DNA of 64,000 nucleotides from Nereocystis luetkeana. Its lineage: Eukaryota > Sar > Phaeophyceae > Laminariales > Laminariaceae. The notes under the pieces were generated by a model, which searched no databases, was not told the DNA's origin, and was given only the letters and a program-made list of their open reading frames with translations. The stretch covers positions 2,103,140 through 2,167,139 of the forward strand of contig JARUPZ010000016.1 in the NCBI GenBank assembly GCA_031213475.1, given 5' to 3'. The translations under genes and the position numbers were made by a program. The first letter of the stretch is position 1; the number at the start of each line of letters is the position of its first letter. Shown piece by piece: positions 35,950 through 47,207 of the stretch.

Positions 35950-38250
35950 AAAGCCCTTGATGTTTTTTTCCCCCTCCTTTTTTTTGTGGTCACATTCTTT
36001 TAGGTCGCGAAAAAAAATATATACATGGTACATACGTATGCTACGTACTCTTGGCGCTTTGAAGAAAGAAGTCCACGTGTTCTGTACCCAGCACAGTTAC
36101 AACCCATCATATGGCCCACAGCGTAACATAAGTGTAGGTAAACACCGGAAAAACAAAAGCAGTGCCTGTGCGTACGTACGACTATACTTGTTGTGCACAT
36201 TAAAATCACTCTATCTACGTTGTACTGGGTCGACAGTCTACAGATGGGCCTCCTTTATCGAGGGCGGCATTCTTCTTGTCCGAGAGTCTACGTCTACAAT
36301 AAACTAAGGCCCACGGCGGTGCAATAATACTTACAGTAAATGAGCTCGTGCTGCTATATGCCACGTATCCTAAAGCTTATTTTCGGTCGGCGGTCAAAAG
36401 CTGAGAAGAGCATTCGGGATTTAAGAGCGGTCAAATCGGCACGTCCCGTCTATAAAAAATGGGATCTATACCCGTGTTTTGCCCCCAACATACAAGAAGA
36501 GCGTTGTGTAGTCAAGAGCGCCTGTTTGGGCTTGTCACGGTACTCGGGGGGTACCCGCGGTATAACACTTACGCGGCTTCATGACGGCACTATGTGTGTG
36601 AGTTTCGAGGGCTGCATGACGTGATGTCGACGGACGCTGCCCGCTTCACCTCCAACTTTACATATATTACGACGAAAAAATTGACATAACGACGCCAAAG
36701 GCAGCAACATCCCCCCGTTCCTGCAACTTCTTACACTGGGACGATGGCCGACGTTGGTTGCCGTACGTACGTACGAAGTACTCCATAATCAAGCCAAAAA
36801 CAATGACTCGCGCGCAACTCCGCACGACGGGATATCCAAGTATAGACATGCAATACTCGCGTCTGAGCGTGAAAAGTGAGTATCGGTTCTACCAACACCG
36901 CTATCATATATATGCCTGTATAGCCCCGCCAAATACGTAAGCGAAAAGGCACTATTACCGCCACCACTGCCACTCCCTTCCAAATCCACGTCTATTTACG
37001 TTATAGACTTTTTGTGTAGGGCATTTTATTTACTTTGAGCCGCGTGTTTTGTCTCCTCCCGCGCATAAATACGTACACGACAAACAACGTCGTATCGAAT
37101 GCCCCCAATTGCAGCGATACTTACCGAACCTGACGTTAGCTTCTGTCCTCTCCCTCCTGGGTGCTTCGTAGGGACGGGGTGCACCCTGCTCATGACCTAC
37201 AGTAGTATGCCAGAACGCATGGAGCTCTCGAGCGCAAGCCGCTCAATATACGTATAATCGTGGGCAAGCTCATGATGCATCGACCATGAGAGGCAATATC
37301 GCCTATCGATACTTCTTTCTATTTACTACAGATCTTCTTCTATCTATAGATGATCCACTTCGTATCTTACAGAACGGTTGATAGGTACTGTAATTTCCCG
37401 GATTACAACGACCTGTATCACACGGCTTTCCCTAGGGACGCGGTTTGATCCCACTGCCCCGCTACCGCGCCAACACACCTATTAATACGCGAAGGTTACC
37501 GACTGGGTTCCCTGATGGGTTATATATCTACTGGTGTTACCCACTGATGTTACCCCCTGGGGTATATACGTATACCAGGTATTGTGCTAGTCTACATAAT
37601 GATAAGAGGTAACCCAATCACTACAGCCAGGGTAAGCTTTCTTGTGACGTTCTCCACCCCCCTTGGATTGGAACAGCGGGGTCTTTGCTTGGGGCCGTAT
37701 CGGTTGATGGCGGACCCCATACGCGCCTACCCAACTTACGGAGACCCAGCTATTGAGGACACCCTTCTAGCTATTAACGACGCACGTGCATGTTTTTTTG
37801 TATAACATGAAACACTCGATGCGAAATTCAAACCTGTGTCCTCGACGACGTCAAACGTGCAGCGGGTCTTACCAGACTCCGGGCTAGAAATAACGGGAAG
37901 AGGGCAACCAATTTGGTACTCAACATTGTTAGCGCCAAGCCTTGAAAGGCTCAGTTACTGCCGCCAACAACAAAAAGGTGTGCTGAGCTTACGTGTACAT
38001 ACAGTACCGGGATATATGAACACGGCGTATAAGACCCACGCAGAATACCGCCGCCTGCGACAAATCGGGTACCATGCTCACGTCGTGTGCGGTATACTGC
38101 CGCCTCATAGCAAACACGTGCAGTACCGGCACACAACAGCGTGCGCTCGCCCAGGGACTTATGACGAGGAACACGTGAATTCATTTGTGTCATCGGAGAG
38201 TGAATAGTAGATGTTGTCGCACTCGTCGTCCTGCAGTTTAGCACCATTAC
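35950..38250. other. 2.3 kb without a recognised gene
   Basis: Contains an open frame of 68 codons from ATG at 37599-37805 (starts MIRGNPITTARVSF; unidentified), GTACGTACGTAC-type words near 36765, TACCAGGTA at 37572, and GGTTACC/GGTGTTACC words at 37495-37560. An acceptor-like TTTGTCGCAG on the minus strand near 38062 precedes a short open stretch without Pmp motifs. Nothing is called as a gene. Confidence 0.5.
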
Positions 38251-38252
38251 CA

Positions 38253-38400
38253 AATAGGAGAGGCGGAGGGCAGCGGGGGAGCAGGAGAGGGGAGAGGGGA
38301 GTGGAGGGGGGGGGGGGGGGGGGGAGGAGAGAAGGGGGGGGCGGGGGGCGGGCGGAAGGGAGGGGGGAGGAATGGGGAAGGCGGGGGGGTAGGGTGAGCG
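38253..38400 (+). repeat. G-rich tract with a 19-G run
   Basis: Nearly pure purine, including an uninterrupted run of 19 G at 38306-38324 and several further G6-G8 runs. A strong candidate for G-quadruplex formation and a likely polymorphic or sequencing-difficult site. Confidence 0.95.
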
Positions 38401-38489
38401 CGAGGGTGAGAAACACATGAACGTATCCAGCTGGACGTAAAACTACTGTTATTAATAGAGGACAGCAATTGTTGACAGTACGATTGTCT

Positions 38490-38590
38490 ATTGTTAGAGG
38501 TTGTTTTTCCGAGGTTTTCTTCTTTCGGGAAAGTTATGAGTGATCCATGTTGAAGATCATGCTGCACATTGTCGGAGGGCAAGAGAAATA
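38490..38590 (+). repeat. Dispersed repeat with A-rich tail, copy 1
   Basis: Shares with 39310-39440 the series GGTTGTTT, TTTCGGG, GAGTGATC, GTTGAAGATCATGCTGCACA and TTGTCGGAGGGCAA, followed by A-rich sequence. A more diverged end piece is at 45193-45250. The A-rich tail suggests a retroposon of SINE or LINE type. Confidence 0.6.
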
Positions 38591-39030
38591 ATAATGATTA
38601 TTAGAGGCATCTAAGTGCGCGGTGCTTGCAACACGCGGCCGAATCTTCCCGCGAAAGCATAATAATTCTACTAAAAGTCCACCAGAACTCTTGTTACTCA
38701 CAAGTTCGATATCTCACCGGTATCGCTGCGTCCCACAACGAAAAGCAGACGGCACGACCCCCGACAAGAACACATGATAGACGCCACACCCATACACATA
38801 TTTCATGGAGAGAGACCAAACCCATCATTACTGCCCGTTGCCGGAGGCTTGGCGCGTTTCAAAAGATAAACGAAACGCTTTCGTCAAGAGCTTTAAGCCT
38901 TGAGCTTTGCTTTTCCGCGCGCTTCTGCTTCGTGCTTAACCCCCCGTTACTACGAGTGCTGTAAAAATGGCTCCACACTATTGTCAAGCCCTTTGTTCCA
39001 AAACACACGGCATAAATATCTTATGCTCAC

Positions 39031-39160
39031 CCCTCCGATGTTGCCCACGAATATGAGCTCTGCGTTGTCGGTTATCAGCGAGGCGTTCTCGCCAACATAG
39101 ACGGCCCCACCGCCGAACCAGTAGCCGTTGTTGCTCACGAACATCGCCGGGCCCTCGATC
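39031..39160 (-). CDS. Pmp gene exon 6 (last visible)
   Basis: 130 bp. Acceptor TGTTCTGAAG|G (weak pyrimidine tract), donor GGG|GTGAGCATAA. One base completes the codon from exon 5, then 43 codons. It includes MFVSNNGYWFGGGAVYVGEN and LIFVGNIGG, with two FxxN-type motifs and one GGAVY. It ends in phase 0 with an open frame, so another exon is expected at lower coordinates; none is convincing before array 1. Confidence 0.75.
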
Positions 39161-42100
39161 CTTCAGAACATGTTAACGGTGTCGTATTTATGGAGATATT
39201 TTCAGTTCATATTTTCGACGTCCAACTGCTCGCTTTGCTGGTTAAGCACCAGCAGTAAGGTACAGAAAGGAGTTAGACTTCGTGCATACGTAGGTATCCT
39301 GTTTGTGTGTTGTTTCCCTTGCATTTTTTATTTCGGGTCCGGAAGGGAATGGTTCTGAGCGATCAACGTTGAAGCTCATGCTATTGCACACATTGTCGGA
39401 TGGCAAAATTCAAAACAAAAATAAATAAATAAATAAAATATACATATAATAATCACCAAAAAAGATACTGTGCACATATAAGTAGTGCATACCTGGTACT
39501 TCGTTGTTTAATATTTTATCTCTTCTTTCTTGCTTTTTGCCTTGTTTCTCTCTTTGCCCCCCCCCCCCCGCCGTCTTTATCCCGGTATCTCCCTCTGCTT
39601 CGTGTTGCTTCGTCCGCGCAGCAGTTATCTGTTCCTCTTGAACGTGTGTGCTTTTCTTCTATCGACAGCTGCCTTTTATACATATTTGCGTCACTTGTAT
39701 TTTGTTTCATTTCATGATTATTTTTGGTGTTGTTGTCTCTTTGTTCCTATTATTTCCCGGTCTAGCTTGTGTTATTCTGTTTTCGTACCCGGTATGTTGG
39801 CATTTCATTTGATTTACCCTTTCATAAGCGATTCTTTTTGTTTCGTTTTTTTTCTCTGCCTCACGGTCCATGACATATTTAATTCCTTTCCAAGATAAGG
39901 AATCAGAACGGACCCTGACTGGGTGTGCCGGTGTAGTTGGGTAGGAATAGTAACGGTTCAATGTCAAGACGGTACACACATACAGAACGAACACTTGTGT
40001 CCGCTTTTAGCGGTATGATAGGCGTTGCGAACACCGGAAAAACAGTAGCGGGTATACCGAAACCACGCACTCTCACCCAATCCCTTCTCCTCCTTACCCC
40101 CGTGTACCCACCCACTCGGAAGCAATCACACGGGAGACAAGAAGGCCGGGTGATGATTTCGTTTTTTGTATCCTCGGGCGGGACGGGCAAAAACCTGAAG
40201 CTTAAGGTCGCCGCACTCCCCACATATAACACAAGTGCCGTGAATATAATCCTCTTTTGGAATTTGTTGGATACATAAAACGGGGACTATATTTACGGCC
40301 AGATCAGTGTAAAACCAAAAAAGCCCCCGTGATGTCGATTTACCTCGATGCTACCACCGTGACGACAGCAATCCTACAGCAGTAGAATGATAGCATTATG
40401 GTTTTAGCTGCCGCTACCTACCCTCATAAAACCGAGGCACTTTGTCGACCCGACCTGATCCCGGGCTCCAGATCGGAGTGCTGCATATAATAGGTACACG
40501 AGGAGCGAACTCACGCTGCCCTCTACAAACGGAATGCATGGTACGGTGAGATGAGGCAAGCTACGAGTGGTACTATGGTTGACGTCCCGTGCTACGATAC
40601 GACAGGGGCATACTATTACGGGGGGCCATAGTAAATACCTGGTAGGTCCTACGGTACACACAAAAACCTATACAATTATATATGTTTACTATTAATAACA
40701 CTATCTGTTCCTATTTACAACGGTCCCCCGTAAGGGACATGAAAATTAAATGACCGAAACCATACTAACTGTCTCACTGCTGGGCGTAAATAGAAGGACC
40801 GCTTTGTCTCGATAATGATGTATAAACGGTCTTTATATTTCCGACCAGAGTGGTGGGATGTTTTAGCCAAAACGTTTGTGACCAACTGGGCTCCGTAATC
40901 CCTTTGAGGACTGCAGTCCCACTCCCATACGTGGGGACAAAAACACTATAATTATAAGTAGTTTCTCCCAAAACGGGACTGGGGTCCTAAAAGGGCTAAC
41001 TTAACCTGCGCACTGCTGCTGCATCCAATCAATTTGTTGGAATGCCAGTCACGTTTAACTGCATTATTCGTTGCATAACTAGTATTAATAGTAGGCCGTG
41101 ACATTTGCTGGTCGCCTCGGATTTGTTTATTTGTGTCGGGGTTTTTTTTCAGTATAAAGTAGAGCTCCTCAAGTGAGGAAGGAAGGAGCCTCACGAAAAT
41201 TACAGTTGGCGCTGCCCCTGTAGGGCAAACTAACACGCGTCAGCCGCTCGCGTTCGACAAGAGCACAAATATTTACGATGGAAGACTGGTGTTTACAGTG
41301 CGGCAGAGGGGCTACCCCCATCTTCATTGCGTACAGCGTTTGGGCCACTCGGACGAGTAGCCTGTATCTCCCTGAAAAAAAATCGGACTTGGGAAATATT
41401 TTGCCGAGTGCGGCGTAACAAACGGTCCCCATGACGAATCAGGAAATATACTATCGAGACCATTCAGACATTACTATCGAGACCAAGCGGTCGTTACACT
41501 GACGCCCAGAGTGGTAGTCTATAGTCTATATAATAGTATCGCTGCAAACAAATAGTGTAGCCACTCGGCCGAGTGGCCTGGAGTGGGTGAAACAAACAGG
41601 ATCTGAAAATGACCCCCCCTATATTACATACCTGGTTCCAGGTATATATGTATAGGTTGGGTTGGTGTCGGTTGGCCACGACGCAGTAAAACACGCCTCT
41701 CACTGCGTGAGCTAGGCAGCCAGGGTTTCGTTGGGTTTTTTTTTTGGCGGTTACCACGGCTGGCGGTCGAGTCAGATCATTTTGTGCGGAGAGAACCTTT
41801 ACTCCGCACAAGGAGGATGACCGTATCACGTAGTGTGTACCAGGTATATAATGAGGCACCCCCACGAGGCAGTTACACAGTGAACCCATTGCTGTCTCTG
41901 GAAGTGGCCACCCCAGAAATTAAACCAACTCATGGATGTTGTCATCCATATGCAAGAAAATTCGCCTCTAAAGCGGTTCTTAGTAGGATGCAGCTCACCC
42001 TTCATGCGACTCGCCCAACACCTCACGGCGCTTCGCGCTTGGTGCAAGCAATGTCTGCCTGGTCGGTGAAAACCCGACGTGCTCCGTCCCGGCATTGTAG

Positions 42101-45100
42101 GGATGCGAGCGGGTCTATGGTCATACGACTACGGCCATGCATGATAATGCGTACACCCCCCCCACACACACACACCCTGTACTCCGTCCCGGCATTGTAG
42201 GGATGCTAGGGTCTATGGTCATACGACTACGGCCGTGGATTACACTTTGTGAGCACACCTCCCCCTGCCGTAGTCTTGTCAGGACTACGGTGATATGTGA
42301 TGTATGTGCGGTAGAGCCAATCATCGATCATAAGGAGTGGCTTCGTATTTGCCTGAGAAGTAGTGTACTGTACGCACATGTCACGTGCCATGCACGCATC
42401 TATTAGAGCGTGCCAGAGCCAGAGATGCGCAAACAGTGCTCGAGCCCTGGCAATCACGCAACGCGACGCAAGCGAGTACCTGGGGTGAATGCACTGCTCG
42501 CTGTATAGGGCAACGACGCTCAAGCGCATACGGTCTTAAAAGGGAGGAACAAGTACGTGCCTGCTCGATTCCACGCCTATCTTATTACGTGTGTCGCTAC
42601 GTAGAAAAAGGGGGAACGACTCGGCCAAGCTCGCACGGGAATAAAAGAAAACGAAGACCCACTCGTATCTGGGGCAGTATTCGATTCCACGCTCATCCAT
42701 GTCTTACGTGAGAGTGCCAGCTTCAAGGCCGAGAGCACCGCCAGTTTCAGCGTAGCCTCCGTAGAACAGGGCACCCCCTTCGAATTTAGCCTCTGATCTG
42801 TTCAATACATGGCCACCTTTACCCTGCCACAACATTTCGTCGACAAAGAGTAGGGGGAAAGGGGGGGGAAGAGGGGAGGGGGGGCGGGGGGGGGGGTCAG
42901 GACACCATAAAGAGGAAGGGGACGCGTGCTACGAAAAAGCAAGGTCGGGACTTCTTTTTCTGAGGTTAGACACTTACCCGAAGAGCCGCGCATATATACC
43001 TCACCCAAAAAGACTGGCTTTTGATAGAACATATGTACGCTTATATAAACCCGATTACCAACATACCCGAAGGCCGAGGAGGAGGTACACAACAACGAAA
43101 AATAAAAAAGAATGGAACAACAAAAGTATGCCTAACAAGGCACATGCCCAGTAAAGCGCTGCCTTAACAAGGCGCATGCCTAATGAGGTGCACGCCTAGT
43201 GTGGCGCATGCCTGACAAGGCACACGCCTAATGAGGCAAACGCCTTGTTGGGTGGGTAGTTCTCCAGGTGAGGAGCCTATTAATTGTCAGTCAAAAATAT
43301 TTCCGTCAAAAAGAGTGCTATACCCCTTACATACGGTGTGTACTGCAGTGGTATGTCGTGGCGCGCGTCAGGGAAACGGCGAAAACTACGAACGAAAAAA
43401 ATCTAGAAACGTATTCTTGTCATCAAGCACCGCAACTATCGTTGAGTTCGCACATCAGTGATGGCGTTGCGGTCGTTCGTTTCTTTTCTGCGCACGATTT
43501 TTTCGGCAGCGCGAAGGTTACCCTTCTTCCGGACTGCGGTCCCGTCTCGTGGGACAAACCGCTTAAGGAATTTGGGTAGTTTTGATCCAAAACGGAACTG
43601 CAGTCCTTTAAAAAGGTGAAGGGTTTCGCCGATGCACGCCGAGAACAAGCCGCTTTCGGAAAGAGGTCTGGTCGACCAGAACAGCCCCGTGACAATGCCC
43701 CCATGTTTGAGTTTAGTGTCACTTACTACGGTAGCATCCTTACCGATACTGAGAGAAAACGGGCAGCGCTGGAAAGCGATCGTGTACCAATACCCTCGTA
43801 TTTCAACGCTCTTGAGGTATGTATACTAAGTATACACACCAATACCGAGTGCTGCGCGGCAAACCAAAGTCGTGGCCAACCACAACAGATGTTATCGGAC
43901 GCGTGTCACGTACGATGCACTTTTCGGTCATTTTTTTTTTTTTCTGGCTGGCGGTGGGGCTCCGCTCCTCTCCTCGCCTGAAGAACTGACTACTACCCTT
44001 CGACCACACACTAAGCCACACCGGTCAATCCCATCTGTGCCAAGCGATCTCACAGGCACTATAGATGTATGGGGCAGCCGGCACTATTCGACCGGCACTA
44101 TAGAGGGACCGTTACTGCACGATAAGCAAATATCGCACCTCCACTCCGCTGTTCCCGAGGAAGGAAGCCATTGCGTCCTCGTTGAAGGCAATGTCTCCCT
44201 CGTTGTAGATTGCGCCGCCGATCTATTCGATACGTATTCGTAGGAGAGACGTGGCAGATGGGTGGGTGGGTGGGTGGGTGGGTGGGTGGGTGAATCGTGG
44301 AGAAACGAATCCCGTTCGATTGTTAGATTCGAAGGGAGCATGATGTGTTGTCTCATTGCGTGGTCCAGGTTTTACCATTTCCTCTTCCGTGCGATTGATA
44401 ACAGGGAGTTAGCTACTGCTGTTACCAGGTAGAGTATAGAGTAGTGGTCCCTCTATAATGCCGGTTGCATAACTACGAGGGACACAACTGCTACGTACCA
44501 GGTGAAGCAGTAGTGGCCCCTCTATAGTGCTGATTTGCCCTAAGTAGTGCCTGTCGAATTGCCTGGCACAGATGCGATTCACCAGTGTGGTACGTAGTGA
44601 GCGGAGTATATAGTGCCGGTTGACGCTGTATAGTGCCGGTTTCGTTGGCTGGCGCATAATATACCGGCATTATAGAGGGACCACAACTAGTGTGCCAGGT
44701 ACTATTGTACAAACTTACAGGAGTACATAATCTGGGGGGGAGCAACCACTACGTGGCACTGCAGCATCTGCGCATGGCTGCAGGAGGGGATGGCAATTAC
44801 TTAGTACAGCAAAATACAACAGGAATACACAAACTACAGGGATACAGCTGCCTCGTACCAGGTACCTGGCACTGTACATCACATTACTACAGGACTAATT
44901 AACGAAAAATACGTCGAGAGGCAAGGGGCGGTATGCGCAAGAGTCGACGCGAGAGAGATGGGGAGGGGGTGGGGGTGTACTCATTATCATGCATGGCCGT
45001 AGTCGTATGACCATAGACCCTCGCATCCTACAATGCCGTGACGGAGCACGTCGGGGGGGGTGGGGTGCAGGTTTGCAGGGCTAACCGTAGAACGTGCGCA

Positions 45101-47175
45101 TGAATGCTATTATGCGACGCAACGCTGGATTTCGAAGACATTTTACTGAGCTTCATGGCATCAATGCGATTCATAAGGTTGATGACTGACCGCGGCGTTC
45201 AAGTTGAAGCTGCACACTGTCGAATGGTGTACTATTAATAAGAAATACCAATACTTGGTACGCAACATCAGCCTATGAAATTGTCGTGATGAATGTTCGG
45301 TAGCGCCTACAGCAGCAGTCTATCTAGTCAACGCTCAGTAGCATGAAGCACTCAGGCGTTAGTTTGTAGTCAAACATATTTTCCGGATCACCTCTGTACG
45401 TTGGTATGGCCATGACACCATGACATAAAAAAGGTCAGGTGTGCTGTGCGCCTAGACTCTGCGCCATGTTTTATTTTTTCATACCGCAAAACACTTGTTA
45501 CAATGCAAGAAAACATCCAGTAACATGTTGTATTGCGAGGTGAAGCAGGGAATACTCACTCAACACGATTCACCCGTTTTCCCGCTCCCACTAGAAAAAC
45601 GGCGGCAAATGGAAGAAGCAGAAGAAGCAAACAAAGCGAAGCAAATCAGAGCAAATCAAATCAAAATTAGAGGCAAAGCAATGCAGAGCAAACCAAAGGA
45701 AAGCAAAATCAAAGGAAAGCAAAGCCAAGCAAAGGCAAAGCAAAAGCGAAGCAACAAGGAAAGGAAAGCAAAGCAAAGCAAAGCAAAGCAAGTCAAGTCA
45801 AGTCCAATCAAATCAAATCGAATCAAATCAAATCGAATCAAATCTACTCAATAGCAAAAGCAAGGCAAAGACAAAGAGCAAGCGAACCCCCCCTCACCGC
45901 GGCCACGTTATCCTTGAACTCCGATGCTTCGCCGAGAACAGTGATCCTTCCTAGGTTGAAGATCGCCCCGCCCTCGCCTACCCCATCATCCTGGAAGGGG
46001 ACAAAAAAAATCAGAGATTGACGAGTCACATCGACGCCACTCGACGAGGGGAAGAAATGGCTGCAGTCTTGTCGCGATATATAAATGCACGGCACGGGAA
46101 CCGTAGTAGGGAGGGAGGGAGGGAGGGGGGGAGAAGAGCCTGCTATGTGAACCCGGATCTGAGTTACGACTGCAGTAGGAGGAGGGAGAGAGATATGAAA
46201 AGGACAACGACAATAAATTAAGAAAGACAGTTAAAAAAAACTTGAGAGGACGCATACAAAAAATTGAAATAAATATATAAAAAAAATTGACGCGTGTGCT
46301 AAGACAACACGCACCCCCTGGACGAATATCCCCTCAGATTTTCTCGACAACGGACAGAGTGCAAACGCCGCGAGCGATGCGTCAATTTCTATCGCGTCCC
46401 TGTGTTGCCAAAATTAAATTAATCCACACTACCTGGTACTATTTACGGGGGGGCATAGTGAATAGGACCTAGGGTACAAACAAAAACCAATATATTTAGC
46501 TATTTTTACTGACAATATTTGGTCCTATTTACTATGTTCCCCCGTAATACCCTATTACTACTTGTTTTTTTTCACCCCAACCCCAACCCCAACCCCCTAT
46601 TTACGGGGGACCATAGTAAATAGGACCAAATATTGCGAGTAAAAATAGATAAATACATACCTGGTAGGTTTTTGCGTATACCATAGGTCCTACTAACTAT
46701 GGTCCCCCAGTAATACCACATTTTTTTATTGTGCATGAAACCTTGTGGACAAGTCGTTTCCAAAGACATGATTTTCGTTGTTGTGTGTGCGTGCTTGCCC
46801 CCCATCACGGTTTGCAGCAAACTCGGGTCACAAAAAATCGTCCCAGGAAGTGCGTTATCTATCTTTTGCGTGTTACGTACACGGTATACGGTAGTGCAAC
46901 ATCCGCGGCGGGGGTGATGGTGCGGATGGCGTTAGTGGATATTGTGGGCTATCAGGTATGATATGCATGGCGGAAAAAGAAGAGGGGGTTAGGGTCAAGG
47001 TTGCCTCTTTTATCTCCCGTCGTAGGCCATACAAGGTTTGAGGTTGTTGGGTATACGTGGGAGGCGGTGTTGGCGATGGTGTTGGCGATAGTGGTGGTGG
47101 TGGTGACCGTTGTTGTGTTCGGTGGTGATGGTGGGAGTGTGATCGCTGCCGTTTGTGGGGATGATGTTGTTTCCG

Positions 47176-47207
<32 letters not shown>

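Noticed and set aside
37440-37482. tRNA-like sequence on the minus strand (TTGGCGCGGTAGCGG ... GGGATCAAACC)
   Set aside because: A- and B-box-like words are too close together and no cloverleaf can be drawn.
38159-38582. Proline-rich minus-strand frames
   Set aside because: Translation of the G-rich tract; no unique sequence of coding character.
45495-45854. 119-codon Lys/Gln-rich frame
   Set aside because: Translation of the pentanucleotide tract; low complexity.
46574-46596. Telomere repeat
   Set aside because: Only three to four degenerate CCCCAA copies in the middle of an intron.
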